Positions 1 to 8,742 of a stretch of DNA of 64,000 nucleotides are shown in pieces. The stretch is taken from positions 186,001 to 250,000 of the forward strand of contig NZ_VKKG01000005.1 of NCBI RefSeq assembly GCF_007197885.1. The letters run 5' to 3'. The DNA is from Tessaracoccus rhinocerotis. GTDB taxonomy: Bacteria; Actinomycetota; Actinomycetes; Propionibacteriales; Propionibacteriaceae. Positions within the stretch are counted from its first letter, which is position 1, and every line of letters starts with the position of its first letter. The translations under genes were made by a program, and so were the position numbers. A model generated the notes under the pieces. The model worked only from the letters and a program-made list of their open reading frames with translations, searched no databases and had not been told where the DNA came from.

Positions 1-212
1 ACGGTGTTGGCGGTGACCTGCATCGGGGCCTGGAAGTCGGTGCCACCGACGAACTCGATCCCGAGGACGAGCCCGCGGATCAGCAGCGCCAGCAGCGCGA
101 TCCCGAGCAGGACGCCCGAGAAGATGTACCAGATGCGCTGGTTCTTGATGAACTGGATGGATGTCTGACCGGTGTAGAGCCGGTGGGCGAGGCCCATCTT
201 GGTGGCTGACAT
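1..212 (-). CDS. secF: SecF, protein translocase subunit (N-terminal part only)
   Basis: SecF is the partner of SecD in the membrane complex that uses the proton gradient to help complete Sec-dependent export. Only about 70 codons are present; the gene runs off the left edge. The visible N terminus has a basic cytoplasmic start, a membrane segment at about residues 25-46 and the family's first conserved motif, GIEFVGGTDF, just after it. The start ATG shares one base with the secD stop (TGATG), so the two are translationally coupled in the usual yajC-secD-secF order. Confidence 0.93.
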   Translation of the reverse strand, partial: MSATKMGLAHRLYTGQTSIQFIKNQRIWYIFSGVLLGIALLALLIRGLVLGIEFVGGTDFQAPMQVTANT

Positions 213-1771
213 CACGCCTCCTTGAGTCGGGTGGTGCGGCGGATGCGACGGCCCAGCAGCGAGTCCCGCGAGACGCCCATGTGGGCGGCGTCGAGCCCGG
301 AGAGCTTGTGTCCCTCACCGAAGAACTTCGTGCGCCCCAGCAGCGTGACCATCGGCTTGGTGAAGAAGAAGCACACCGCGAGGTCGATGAGCGTGGTCAG
401 GCCCAGCGCGAAGGCGAAGCCCTGGACGCCACCGACGGCGAGCAGGAACAGCACCGTGGCGGACAGGAGCTGCACCAGGTCGGAGATGATGATCGTGGAG
501 CGGGCCTTCACCCAACCGGTCTGGATGGCCGAGCGCAGGCTGCGGCCCTCGCGGATCTCGTCACGGATGCGCTCGAAGTAGATGACGAACGAGTCCGCCG
601 TCACGCCGATCGCCACGATCGCGCCGGCGATGGCCGGCAGGCTGAGCGTGAAGCCCACGGCCTGCCCGAGCAACACCATCGACGCGTACGTCGCCAGTGC
701 CGCCACTGCCAGCGAGCCGAGCACGACGATGCCGAGGCCGCGATAGTAGACGAAGCAGTACAGCAGGACGATGATCAGCCCCACCAGGCCGGCGAGGAGA
801 CCGACCTGCAGTTGCTCGCCACCCAGGGTCGGTGAGACGTTCTCCACCTGCGACGGTTCGAACGACAGCGGGAGGGACCCGAACTTCAGGACGTTCGCCA
901 GCGCCGCGGCGGACTCGGCGGTGAAGTTGCCGCTGATCATCGCCTCGCCGTTGGTGATGTGGGCGTTCGTGGTGGCCGCGGACTCGACGACACCGTCGAG
1001 CACGATCGCGAACATGTTCAGCGGCTCGGTCTTCGGCAGCAGGGTCTGCGTGAGCTGCGACATCTGCTGCGCGCCCGCGTCGTCGAAGTCGAGGGTGACG
1101 ACGTACTGCACCTGCTGCGCCGGGATCCCGGAGGACGCGTCGGTGACCTGCTCACCGGCGATCGCCACGGGGCCGAGCAGGTACTTCTGCGAACCGATGG
1201 AGTCACAGGCGAACAGCGGCTGGTCAAGCCTGTCAGGGGTCTCCGACCCGCAGACGTACTCGTTGAACGCGGCGGTGTCCTCGGCCGAGGGGGTGTAGGC
1301 AAGTACCTCGGACATCGGGAGCCGTTCGCCGTCGCCCTCCTCGGGCGGGGCGGTGGGCAGGCCGGGGCCCTCGTCCTCGGGCTCGGGGACTATCCCGGTG
1401 CCGGTGGCCACGGCCAGGACCGGCCGGAACGCCAGCTGGGCGGTGGCGCCCACGAGGTCGACCAGGTCGTCGCGCTGCACGTTGGGTGCGGACACGATGA
1501 TGTTGCGGTCACCGGACGTGGACACCGACGCCTCACCGACGCCGAGGCCGTCGACGCGCTGCTGCATGATGTTCTTGGCGGTCTCCAGCGACTCCGCCGG
1601 GACCTCGCGGTTTGTGGCCGTCAGGGTGATCGTCATGCCGCCCTGCAGGTCCAGACCCAGCTTGGGGGTCCAGGTGCTGGTCACGGCCATGAGTGTGTAC
1701 ATCAGGCCGACGACGACCAGGAAGGCCGTCAGCGTCAGACCCGGGCGGGGCTTGCGGGAACTTGTTGCCAC
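212..1771 (-). CDS. secD: SecD, protein translocase subunit
   Basis: SecD, an RND-superfamily membrane protein, pulls exported proteins out of the SecYEG channel with SecF. The 519-residue product has an N-terminal membrane helix (about residues 14-32), the diagnostic LGLDLQGGM motif right after it, a large extracytoplasmic domain (to about 315), and five further helices in the C-terminal third with the family's GVTADSFVIYFERIRDE region. A Pro/Glu-rich insert at about 125-150 is typical of actinobacterial SecD. The start codon is GTG. It lies 45 bases downstream of yajC and overlaps secF by one base. Confidence 0.96.
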   Translation of the reverse strand: MATSSRKPRPGLTLTAFLVVVGLMYTLMAVTSTWTPKLGLDLQGGMTITLTATNREVPAESLETAKNIMQQRVDGLGVGEASVSTSGDRNIIVSAPNVQRDDLVDLVGATAQLAFRPVLAVATGTGIVPEPEDEGPGLPTAPPEEGDGERLPMSEVLAYTPSAEDTAAFNEYVCGSETPDRLDQPLFACDSIGSQKYLLGPVAIAGEQVTDASSGIPAQQVQYVVTLDFDDAGAQQMSQLTQTLLPKTEPLNMFAIVLDGVVESAATTNAHITNGEAMISGNFTAESAAALANVLKFGSLPLSFEPSQVENVSPTLGGEQLQVGLLAGLVGLIIVLLYCFVYYRGLGIVVLGSLAVAALATYASMVLLGQAVGFTLSLPAIAGAIVAIGVTADSFVIYFERIRDEIREGRSLRSAIQTGWVKARSTIIISDLVQLLSATVLFLLAVGGVQGFAFALGLTTLIDLAVCFFFTKPMVTLLGRTKFFGEGHKLSGLDAAHMGVSRDSLLGRRIRRTTRLKEA

Positions 1772-1816
1772 AGTTTTGAGTCGTTTTCGTCGGGGCGTCG
1801 CTGCCGGCGCCGTGGA

Positions 1817-2257
1817 TCAGTTGTCGTTCTTGCGATTCTCGTCGTCCTCGGAGGGACGCGGGTCGAACTCGGCCGCGCCGGAGCCCTCGGTGAAGTGGTG
1901 CGGCTCGAGGTCGTCGGCGCTGAACTCCTCCGCGCCCTCGACGCCCTCGACATCGACGTCATCGGCCTCGATGACGGCATCGTCGCTGAACTCGAACTCT
2001 TCCTCGTCCTCGGTGACGACCCGGGCGACGTTGCCCTTCAGCAGGGTGATCTCCACGCCCGGTGCGAGCTCCACGATCATCTGCTTCTCACCGACGTGGC
2101 GCAGGGTTGCGAACATGCCGGAGGTCAGCAGCACCCGGGAACCGGGCTGGAGGGAGGCGATGAGTTCCTGGTGCTGCTTCATCCGCTTCTGCTGCGGACG
2201 AATCATCAGGAAGTACATGATCGCGCCGAAGGCGACGACCATAAGAATGAGATCCAT
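1817..2257 (-). CDS. yajC: YajC, preprotein translocase accessory subunit
   Basis: YajC is a small single-span membrane protein associated with SecDF. The 146-residue product begins with a hydrophobic segment (about 3-19), followed at once by the conserved MIRPQQKRMKQHQ stretch and the SRVLLTSGMFATL core of the cytoplasmic domain. The C-terminal 50 residues are an acidic tail that carries no conserved motif and is longer than in proteobacteria. A clear ribosome site (AAGGAAA) precedes the ATG. A TAAAGT box about 40 bases upstream of the start is a plausible -10. It heads the secDF operon. Confidence 0.95.
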   Translation of the reverse strand: MDLILMVVAFGAIMYFLMIRPQQKRMKQHQELIASLQPGSRVLLTSGMFATLRHVGEKQMIVELAPGVEITLLKGNVARVVTEDEEEFEFSDDAVIEADDVDVEGVEGAEEFSADDLEPHHFTEGSGAAEFDPRPSEDDENRKNDN

Positions 2258-2334
2258 TGTTTTCCTTCATTGGGACAAGCAGGTTTGCCGTCGATCACTT
2301 TAGCTCACCGGTCACGAAACCCCCACCCGGGTGT

Positions 2335-3378
2335 TCAGGCGTCCTCGTCGAACAGCGACGGCGTGGAACCCGCTGGTGGCTCCATCCCGAGGTGACGCCA
2401 TCCGGCGGGTGTGGCGACGCGGCCACGGGCGGTGCGCATCATCAGGCCCTCGCGGATCAGGAAGGGCTCGGCCACCTCGGAGATGGTCTCCACCTCCTCG
2501 CCGACGCTGAGCGCCAGGGTGGACAGGCCCACCGGTCCCCCGGCGAAGAGCTTGCACAGCGCCGTGAGCACGGACCTGTCCAGCCGGTCGAGCCCCAGCT
2601 CGTCCACCTCGTAGAGCTCGAGGGCCTGGCGCGCCTCGGCGACGGCGACGACGGGGTGACCACCCACCTGCGCGTAGTCGCGGACGCGTCGCAGCAGTCG
2701 GTTGGCGATCCGCGGCGTGCCACGGGAACGCCCCGCGATCTCGTCCGCGGCGTCCGAGCGGATGTCCACTCCCAGCTTCCGGGCGGAGGTGCGCACGATC
2801 CCGCCCAGGTCCGCGGCGGCGTAGAAGTCCAACTGCGCCGTGAACCCGAACCTGTCGCGCAGCGGTCCTGGCAGCAGCCCCGCGCGGGTGGTGGCGCCCA
2901 CCAGGGTGAACGGCGGCAGCTCGATCGGGATCGCCGTGGCCCCGGGTCCCTTGCCCACGACGACGTCCACGCGGAAGTCCTCCATCGCGAGGTAGAGCAG
3001 CTCCTCCGCGGGCCGGGCCAGCCTGTGGATCTCGTCCAGGAACAGCACGTCCCCCGCGTCCAGCCCCGTCAGGATGGCGGCCAGGTCGCCCGCATGGGTG
3101 ATTGCGGGTCCCGAGGAGATCCTGAGGTTGGAGTCGAGCTCGACCGCCATGATCATGGCGAGAGTGGTCTTGCCGAGCCCGGGTGGCCCGGACAGCAGCA
3201 CGTGGTCCGGGCTGGTGCCGCGGAAGCGGGCGGCCTCGAGGACGAGACCGAGCTGGTCGCGGACCCTGGGCTGGCCGTGGAAGTCGTCCAGGCGCTTGGG
3301 GCGCAGCGCCGACTCGAACTCGCTGTCCTCGGGGTGCGCCAACGCGTCCACCTCGGAGTGCTCCATGGGGCGGCTCAC
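2335..3378 (-). CDS. ruvB: RuvB, Holliday junction branch-migration ATPase
   Basis: RuvB is the AAA+ motor that, loaded by RuvA, drives branch migration of Holliday junctions. The 347-residue protein matches the family length. Walker A is GPPGLGKT (64-71), Walker B is LFLDEIH (112-118), sensor 1 lies in LVGATTRAG and the arginine finger region in PLRDRFG. The C-terminal winged helix ends in the typical [13 protein letters not shown]. Start is GTG, overlapping the ruvA stop (GTGA). It is the last gene of the ruvCAB operon, under the SOS box at 4522-4537. Confidence 0.98.
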   Translation of the reverse strand: MSRPMEHSEVDALAHPEDSEFESALRPKRLDDFHGQPRVRDQLGLVLEAARFRGTSPDHVLLSGPPGLGKTTLAMIMAVELDSNLRISSGPAITHAGDLAAILTGLDAGDVLFLDEIHRLARPAEELLYLAMEDFRVDVVVGKGPGATAIPIELPPFTLVGATTRAGLLPGPLRDRFGFTAQLDFYAAADLGGIVRTSARKLGVDIRSDAADEIAGRSRGTPRIANRLLRRVRDYAQVGGHPVVAVAEARQALELYEVDELGLDRLDRSVLTALCKLFAGGPVGLSTLALSVGEEVETISEVAEPFLIREGLMMRTARGRVATPAGWRHLGMEPPAGSTPSLFDEDA

Positions 3379-3992
3379 TTGCGGGCCAGTGAGTTGAGCG
3401 CGGCACGCATCAGGGTGCCGATGGCGATGCCCGGGTCCTCGTCGACGAGGTGCGCGACGTTGTCACAGGCGGCGGCGGCGTCCCGCGCCGACCAGCCCAG
3501 CCCCTGCAGCCCGTCCCCGACCTGCTCGCGCCACGCTTCGCCGCGGGTCGACGACTGCGGGGCGGCAGCGGCCCCCGACTCGTCGTCGGGGAGCAGGAGG
3601 ACCTTGTCCTTGAGTTCGATCACGAGCTTCTGGGCACCCTTGCGGCCGATCCCGGGCACGCTGCAGAGCCGGTTGAGGTCCTCGCTGTTGACGGCGCGAC
3701 GGATCTCGGCGGGGCTCAGGACGGAGACGATGGCGGCGGCCAGGCGGGGGCCGACGCCGGAGGCGGTCTGGACCAGCTCGAACGCCTCCCGCTCCCCCGG
3801 GAACTGGAACCCGTACAGGGTCAGGGAGTCCTCGCGGACCACCATGGAGGTGTGGATGGTCGAGGTCTCCCCGGGACGGACCGCAGCCGCGGTGGCAGGG
3901 GTGGTGTGGACGAGGTAGCCGACGCCGCCCACCTCCAGCACGAACTGCGTGGCCCCGGCCTGCAGGACCGTCCCCGTCAACTGCGCGATCAT
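3375..3992 (-). CDS. ruvA: RuvA, Holliday junction DNA-binding subunit
   Basis: RuvA tetramers bind the four-way junction and load RuvB. The 205-residue product has the N-terminal OB fold ([10 protein letters not shown] start), two helix-hairpin-helix motifs in the middle ([14 protein letters not shown] and [16 protein letters not shown]), an Ala/Ser-rich flexible linker and the C-terminal domain III that contacts RuvB. It overlaps ruvC by ATGA and ruvB by GTGA, so all three genes are coupled. Confidence 0.98.
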   Translation of the reverse strand: MIAQLTGTVLQAGATQFVLEVGGVGYLVHTTPATAAAVRPGETSTIHTSMVVREDSLTLYGFQFPGEREAFELVQTASGVGPRLAAAIVSVLSPAEIRRAVNSEDLNRLCSVPGIGRKGAQKLVIELKDKVLLLPDDESGAAAAPQSSTRGEAWREQVGDGLQGLGWSARDAAAACDNVAHLVDEDPGIAIGTLMRAALNSLARK

Positions 3993-4510
3993 GCGATTCC
4001 CTTCGCTCTCGCCACCGCGGCGGCGTACCTGTTGCTGCTCCCGCCGCGCCAGAGGTGGCAGATGGCCAGCGCCAGGGCGTCGGCCGCGTCGGCCGGCCTG
4101 GGGGCCGAGGCAAGCTTGAGGATGCGGACCACCATGGCGCCCACCTGTGCCTTGTCCGCCCGGCCGGAGCCGGTGACGGCCGCCTTGACCTCGCTGGGCG
4201 TGTGGAAGGCCACGGGCAGTCCCCGCCGTGCCCCGACCAGGGCTGCGACGCCGGAGGCCTGGGCCGTTCCGATCACCGTGTTGAGGTTCTGCTGCGCGAA
4301 CACGCGTTCGACGGCGACGACGTCGGGTCGGTACTCGTCGAACCAGGACTCGAGCCCTGCCTCCACCTCAGCGAGCCGGTTGGCGACGTCCAGGGCGGCG
4401 TCCGTGCGGACCACGCCGACGCCGACCAGCCTGACCTGACGCCCGATGTCGCCCTCGACCACACCGACACCGCACCGCGTCAGGCCGGGGTCGATCCCCA
4501 GAACTCGCAT
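3989..4510 (-). CDS. ruvC: RuvC, Holliday junction resolvase
   Basis: RuvC is the endonuclease that nicks Holliday junctions symmetrically after RuvAB migration. The 173-residue product carries the catalytic acids of the RNase H-like fold: D7 in [12 protein letters not shown]68 in VAVERVF and the C-terminal pair in [14 protein letters not shown]. It is the first gene of the operon. The 27-base leader contains GAGGG before the ATG, and a LexA-type box plus a TAGGAT -10 lie immediately upstream. Confidence 0.98.
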   Translation of the reverse strand: MRVLGIDPGLTRCGVGVVEGDIGRQVRLVGVGVVRTDAALDVANRLAEVEAGLESWFDEYRPDVVAVERVFAQQNLNTVIGTAQASGVAALVGARRGLPVAFHTPSEVKAAVTGSGRADKAQVGAMVVRILKLASAPRPADAADALALAICHLWRGGSSNRYAAAVARAKGIA

Positions 4511-4521
4511 GTCACACCCTC

Positions 4522-4543
4522 TCGAACATCTGTTCGGATCCTA
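4522..4543 (-). promoter_or_regulatory. SOS (LexA) box and -10 element of ruvCAB
   Basis: Bases 4522-4537 read TCGAACATCTGTTCGG, matching the actinobacterial and Gram-positive LexA consensus TCGAAC-N4-GTTCGA at 11 of 12 fixed positions. On the minus strand a TAGGAT -10 hexamer (4538-4543) directly abuts it, so LexA bound here would cover the transcription start of ruvC. No convincing -35 is visible. DNA-damage induction of ruvCAB is known in many bacteria; its use here is inferred from the site. Confidence 0.85.
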
Positions 4544-4582
4544 GCGGGCGCGACCCCGGACCGCGGCCCGACACGCAGGCCC

Positions 4583-5356
4583 TCAGTCCTCGGCGGCCAG
4601 TTGCGCCTGCACCTCGGGGCTGAGTTCGACGTTGTCGTAGACGTTCTGCACGTCGTCGGAGTCCTCCAGGGCATCGACGATTCGCATCACCTTGCCGGCC
4701 ACGTCGGCCGAGTCCACCAGCTGGCCGAAGGACGGGACGAACTGGACCTCGGAGGAGTCGTAGTCGAGACCTGCGGCCTCGATCGCCTTGCGCACCTCCA
4801 CGACGTCGTTGGGGTCCGAGATCGCCTCCCAGCTCTCCCCCGCGTCGTTGGTCTCCTCCAGCCCTGCCTCGAGCGCCGCCTCGAGGACGGCGTCCTCGGT
4901 GACCTCCCCGGAGGCCTGGTGCTTGGGGACCACCACGACGCCCTTGCGGGCGAACAGGCGCAGCACGGATCCCACGTCGGCCATGGTGCCGCCGTTGCGG
5001 GTGACCGCGACGCGGACGTCGGAGGCCGAACGGTTGCGGTTGTCGGTCAAGCACTCGATCAGCATTGCCACGCCGGAGGGGCCGTAGGCCTCGTACATGA
5101 TGGTCTCGTAGTCAGAGCCACCCGACTCGGCACCGGAGCCGCGCTTCACCGCGCGGTCGATGTTGTCGTTGGGTACCGAGGACTTCTTGGCCTTCTGGAT
5201 GGCGTCGTAGAGGGTCGGGTTGCCGGAGGGATCCCCGCCGCCCAGGCGTGCGGCCACCTCGACGTTCTTCACGAGCTTGGCGAACAGTTTGCCGCGCTTG
5301 GCGTCGATGACGGCCTTCTTGTGCTTGGTGGTGGCCCATTTGGAGTGTCCGCTCAT
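4583..5356 (-). CDS. yebC: YebC/PmpR-family protein
   Basis: This is a conserved cytoplasmic protein family reported both as DNA-binding regulators and, for some members, as ribosome-associated factors easing translation of difficult sequences. The exact role here is not determined. The 257-residue product has the family's N-terminal signature [14 protein letters not shown], then [20 protein letters not shown], and the central [13 protein letters not shown] strand. Length is normal. It lies upstream of ruvC with a 72-base gap that contains the ruvC promoter, the usual actinobacterial neighbourhood. A TAGGGT -10-like box lies about 40 bases upstream of its ATG. Confidence 0.95.
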   Translation of the reverse strand: MSGHSKWATTKHKKAVIDAKRGKLFAKLVKNVEVAARLGGGDPSGNPTLYDAIQKAKKSSVPNDNIDRAVKRGSGAESGGSDYETIMYEAYGPSGVAMLIECLTDNRNRSASDVRVAVTRNGGTMADVGSVLRLFARKGVVVVPKHQASGEVTEDAVLEAALEAGLEETNDAGESWEAISDPNDVVEVRKAIEAAGLDYDSSEVQFVPSFGQLVDSADVAGKVMRIVDALEDSDDVQNVYDNVELSPEVQAQLAAED

Positions 5357-5409
5357 GCGACCTGCCTTGTGTTGTGGGTGGACGGATTTCGCCCTCCACC
5401 CTATCGAAC

Positions 5410-6378
5410 TCAGGGATGCTCGGCGGGCACGACCTTGCTCATCAGGACGAGGCCGTCACGCGGCTCGTAGCCGAGGTTGCGCTTCAGCAACCCGGGCGAC
5501 GCCGGGTCGGTCGTGTCGACCCCGATCCCGGCTCCGTCGCAGCCGTCCTCGGCCATCGCCACGAGGGTTCGTTGCAGCAGCGCGATCGCGATTCCGCGGC
5601 CACGGAAATCGGGGTGGACGCCCACCCGGTCGGTCCAGCCGAACGTGGCACCCTCGAGCGCCAACTCCTCGTCGAGACCCGACAGGGCGTAACCGACGGG
5701 TGCGTCGTCGACCAGGGCCACCCACGACCACGCGGGACGGAAGCTGTCGCGGGTCAGCGACTCCTGCCAGACGCTGTTGCCCACCCTGCGCGTGCCCAAG
5801 GTGTCGCGGAAGCAGATGTTGTGCAGCTTGAGGAGGTCCGTCGCGTGGCGCTGGTCGAAGCGCTCGATGCGGACGCCGTCCACGTCGAGCAGCGGAGGCA
5901 GGTCGTCGAGCGGTCGGTGCATGTCGTAGAAGTAACGCTCCTGCTCGAAGCCGAGCTTCTCCAGGAGCTTGCCGAGGCCGGCCTGGGCGTGGTCGACATA
6001 GCAACCGAGCCAGACGGGCTCACCCGGGCGGTGCTCGTCGCGCCACTCGATCGCCCGCCGCTGCTGCCACTCGAGCACCGAGCGCCCGATCCCGAGGTAG
6101 CGGTGGGTCGGGTGCACACCACCCAGCAGGTAGACCTTCGCGATCCCGTCCTCGTCGACGATGTTCCAGCCGTAGGCCAGCAGGTTGCCGAAGTCGTCCC
6201 AGCCCCCGACGCTGTTGTCGGAAAGGTCCGTGACGTCGTCCATGCCGACGAGTCGCTCCAGGGAGGAGACCACCGGATCGTCGAGCAGCTCGATCTGGCC
6301 ACGCAGGGAGTCGAGGTCAACGAGGTCGTCATCGGTCAGCGCTCGCCAGTTCAGGTGCCTGCCGACGTACGGGTCCAT
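5410..6378 (-). CDS. Tandem GNAT-domain acetyltransferase
   Basis: The 322-residue protein contains two GNAT folds. The N-terminal copy has an acetyl-CoA loop at [15 protein letters not shown] (about 125-140). The C-terminal copy has [16 protein letters not shown] (about 255-270), followed by the [18 protein letters not shown] region that caps such domains. Tandem GNATs in actinobacteria include mycothiol synthase MshD, but the sequence between the domains does not look like MshD to me, so the substrate is left open. The start ATG at 6378 follows a purine-rich stretch. An upstream TAGACT box (about 25 bases) could be the -10. Confidence 0.8.
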   Translation of the reverse strand: MDPYVGRHLNWRALTDDDLVDLDSLRGQIELLDDPVVSSLERLVGMDDVTDLSDNSVGGWDDFGNLLAYGWNIVDEDGIAKVYLLGGVHPTHRYLGIGRSVLEWQQRRAIEWRDEHRPGEPVWLGCYVDHAQAGLGKLLEKLGFEQERYFYDMHRPLDDLPPLLDVDGVRIERFDQRHATDLLKLHNICFRDTLGTRRVGNSVWQESLTRDSFRPAWSWVALVDDAPVGYALSGLDEELALEGATFGWTDRVGVHPDFRGRGIAIALLQRTLVAMAEDGCDGAGIGVDTTDPASPGLLKRNLGYEPRDGLVLMSKVVPAEHP

Positions 6379-6409
6379 GCCACCCCCAGGTGCTTCGTTG
6401 GCACCGAGT

Positions 6410-7225
6410 CTATCCGCGGCGGGTCGAGGGCCGACGCCAAATCCGCCTTCGCGTCCTGGCGACGCGCGGCGTGGTCTGCTGCCACAGCCTGCGCCACCTG
6501 GGCATCGCCTCCGCGGCGGGCTGGTCGTCTGCGCGTCGGTGCTGCACCGTCCACCAGGAGAGGTCCCCCGTGTGGAACAGCTGCCCCACGGCAGACTGCA
6601 GTTCACCGGTGGCCTCGGCCAGCGAGCGTCCGCGCACGTAGATCGGCGAGCCGAAGCGGACCGACACGTGCGGCTTGTTCTGCAGTGCCAGACCCAGCAC
6701 CTCATTGAGCTTGAACGTGCCCACCAGCGCGACCGGGACGATCGGGACGTTGTACTGGCTCGCCAGCTGGGCCGCCAGCGGGGTGAACTCCCCCACCTCC
6801 CCGTCCACGACGGGATCCTCGGTGAACAACACGACGCTGTTGCCGCGGGCAAGGGAACGGCTCGGCGTCCGGATGGTCGCACGCAGCCCGCTGGGCAGGA
6901 CGGCGCGCAGCACCTGCCAGTCCAGGACACCGGCCTCGTTCACCGCGAAGATGACCGGCGGTTGCAGGCCGGAGAGCGCGTCGAGACCAGCCACCTGGTA
7001 GTCCAGGCGCCACGTCAGCAGCTGTAGCAGGTTCGGCGTCTTCTGCAGGTCCGTCAGGCCCAGGCGCAGCCGCTGGGTGGGAGCCTTCGGGGGTGCGCCC
7101 TGTGGGCGCCGGTGGCACAACCCGAACAGGCTGCCCGCGAACCCGAACACGTCGGAGAACCAGGTCACCCTCACCCTGGGCCGCTCGCGCCGCTCCTGGG
7201 CCCAGGACTCGAGCTGCCTGCTCAC
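6410..7225 (-). CDS. PlsC-like acyltransferase with altered active site
   Basis: The 271-residue protein aligns with the lysophospholipid acyltransferase (PlsC) superfamily: a substrate strand ending in FAVNEAGVLDW (about 95-105), a second block at VVLFTEDPVVDG and a third at VPIVPVALVG. Family members use an NHxxxxD motif for catalysis. Here the histidine position holds Glu (NEAGVLD), and the FPEGTR block is FTEDPV, so ordinary acyl transfer is doubtful. The C terminus is Arg-rich. It overlaps the LarA-like gene by four bases (ATGA) and is the last gene of a three-gene cassette with the SDR-HAD fusion. Confidence 0.7.
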   Translation of the reverse strand: MSRQLESWAQERRERPRVRVTWFSDVFGFAGSLFGLCHRRPQGAPPKAPTQRLRLGLTDLQKTPNLLQLLTWRLDYQVAGLDALSGLQPPVIFAVNEAGVLDWQVLRAVLPSGLRATIRTPSRSLARGNSVVLFTEDPVVDGEVGEFTPLAAQLASQYNVPIVPVALVGTFKLNEVLGLALQNKPHVSVRFGSPIYVRGRSLAEATGELQSAVGQLFHTGDLSWWTVQHRRADDQPAAEAMPRWRRLWQQTTPRVARTRRRIWRRPSTRRG

Positions 7226-8742
7226 CGCACGACCCCGAGCAGTTGGCCGGGCCCGTGCAGGTGCGTGATGTCCGGGTGGGAGCCGACTGTGTTGGAGGCG
7301 ATCTCGAGCGCATCGGCGAAGGTTGTGGCTGCCCGGTGCCCGAGGACGGCGGCGCTGCGCCGGTCCCCGCCCACCCAGATCACGTCGCCGAGCCTGTTGG
7401 TGGCCTCCCTGATCCGGTACCAGGTGTGGAAGACCTTGAGCGGGTGGTTGGCGTAGTGCTCGCGGTACAGCGCCAGGTACCAGGGGTCCAGCGAGGCGGC
7501 GCCCTCGAACCGCTCGCGGATGACCTCCGGGTCGAGCGTCTCGGGCAACACCTTGGCGAACAGGTCGGCCGCGGCCGACTGGGTGCGGTTGGAGAAGTTT
7601 CGCGACAGCGGGTGGCGCGCGATGAGGACGCCGCCCTCTCGCACGAGCGGGGTCCCAGCATGGCTACCGGCCTGCTCCACCAGTGCATCGTGGGCCGCGT
7701 TGATGGGCGAGCCGACCGGGTTGCCGTTGTCGAACGAGGAGCCCCATACCGAGACGGCCAGGACGTCGGCGGATCCGGGCAACTCGACGGAGTTGGCGGC
7801 CATCCACGCCTCGCGTGCCTGCTGGCGCACGAGCGCGGCGTCCCCGCCGATCATGTCGGAGATCGCGTAGTCGGCGAGGGGATTTCCGAACAGCTTCTGC
7901 GAGCCGCGCTTGGTCAGGGCGGAGACCAGTTGGCGGGCCGTCGCGAACGCGAACTGGTCCGGCAGGCGCCACTCCCACTCGCGCTTGTTCAGGAAGGACA
8001 GGGACGTCCCCAGCAGCGGTTGCCCGAGCACGGCGGTGACGGCGAACGTCGGCACGGCGTCGTACACGATGCGAGTGATCCGGTCGGTGGTGGCCCGGTC
8101 GGCGTACAGGCCCTCCAGGCGGTTGATGGTCTCGGTGTCGGTGAGCCCGAGCGCGAGGCCACAGCCCGAGGTGTGATCGCTGGCCACTCCGATGCTGACC
8201 ACGAGGTCGGACTCGGCGACGCGCTTGTTGAGCCTGACGGGGACGCCGTCGACGTCGCCGATGGTGACCAGGTCCTCGGCGGTCACGTCGTGGCTGCTGA
8301 TGAGGCCGTCCGGGATGAAGGAGGTGGCGACGCGGTCACCCAGGATCTTGCTGATCTCGGGTCGGCTCCAGCGGCGGTTGAGACCGGTGGCGATCACGAT
8401 CTGGACGTCGTCCACCCCGGCCCGGGCCGCATGCTCGAGCACTCGCTCGAGGATGCTGCGGCGCACGTCGAAGCGCATCCGCGGCTCCGGCTGCTTGTCG
8501 TCCCGGACCACGATGGTCAGCTTCGTGGAGCGGTCGAGGGTGCTGGGGAGCGGCTCGGCCCCGACGGGGCTCTCGAGCGCGGCGTCGATCAGGCCCACCG
8601 GGTCCTCGGAGGCCACCGAGTCTGCCGGGTACGCGACCCGGGTTCCGACGCCGAAGCGCTCCAGCCGCAGGTCGGCACCGGACAGCGTGAGCAGCGGCGG
8701 GGTCTTCTCGTCGACCTCAAGGACAAAACCGGGACGGGACAT
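7222..8742 (-). CDS. LarA-like (DUF2088/lactate racemase-fold) protein
   Basis: The 506-residue protein resembles the LarA/DUF2088 superfamily. A block at about 85-135 (VRDDKQPEP followed by VIATGLNRRWS) corresponds to the family's D-x-TRP and ATGxHRP motifs. The region about 180-205 (VSIGVASDHTSGCGLALGL) corresponds to the second half of the active site. In nickel-pincer LarA the ATGxHRP histidine is catalytic; here it is Asn, and no LarB/C/E cofactor genes are nearby. Lactate racemisation is therefore not supported, and the reaction is unknown. Its ATG abuts the stop of the SDR-HAD gene with no gap. Confidence 0.68.
   Translation of the reverse strand: MSRPGFVLEVDEKTPPLLTLSGADLRLERFGVGTRVAYPADSVASEDPVGLIDAALESPVGAEPLPSTLDRSTKLTIVVRDDKQPEPRMRFDVRRSILERVLEHAARAGVDDVQIVIATGLNRRWSRPEISKILGDRVATSFIPDGLISSHDVTAEDLVTIGDVDGVPVRLNKRVAESDLVVSIGVASDHTSGCGLALGLTDTETINRLEGLYADRATTDRITRIVYDAVPTFAVTAVLGQPLLGTSLSFLNKREWEWRLPDQFAFATARQLVSALTKRGSQKLFGNPLADYAISDMIGGDAALVRQQAREAWMAANSVELPGSADVLAVSVWGSSFDNGNPVGSPINAAHDALVEQAGSHAGTPLVREGGVLIARHPLSRNFSNRTQSAAADLFAKVLPETLDPEVIRERFEGAASLDPWYLALYREHYANHPLKVFHTWYRIREATNRLGDVIWVGGDRRSAAVLGHRAATTFADALEIASNTVGSHPDITHLHGPGQLLGVVR

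Noticed and set aside
5410-6378. Tandem GNAT gene as mycothiol synthase (mshD)
   Set aside because: Domain order fits, but the sequence around both acetyl-CoA loops and the linker did not match what I recall of MshD; left as a general acetyltransferase.
7222-8742. Functional lactate racemase (larA)
   Set aside because: The catalytic histidine of the ATGxHRP motif is Asn and there are no larB, larC or larE genes nearby.
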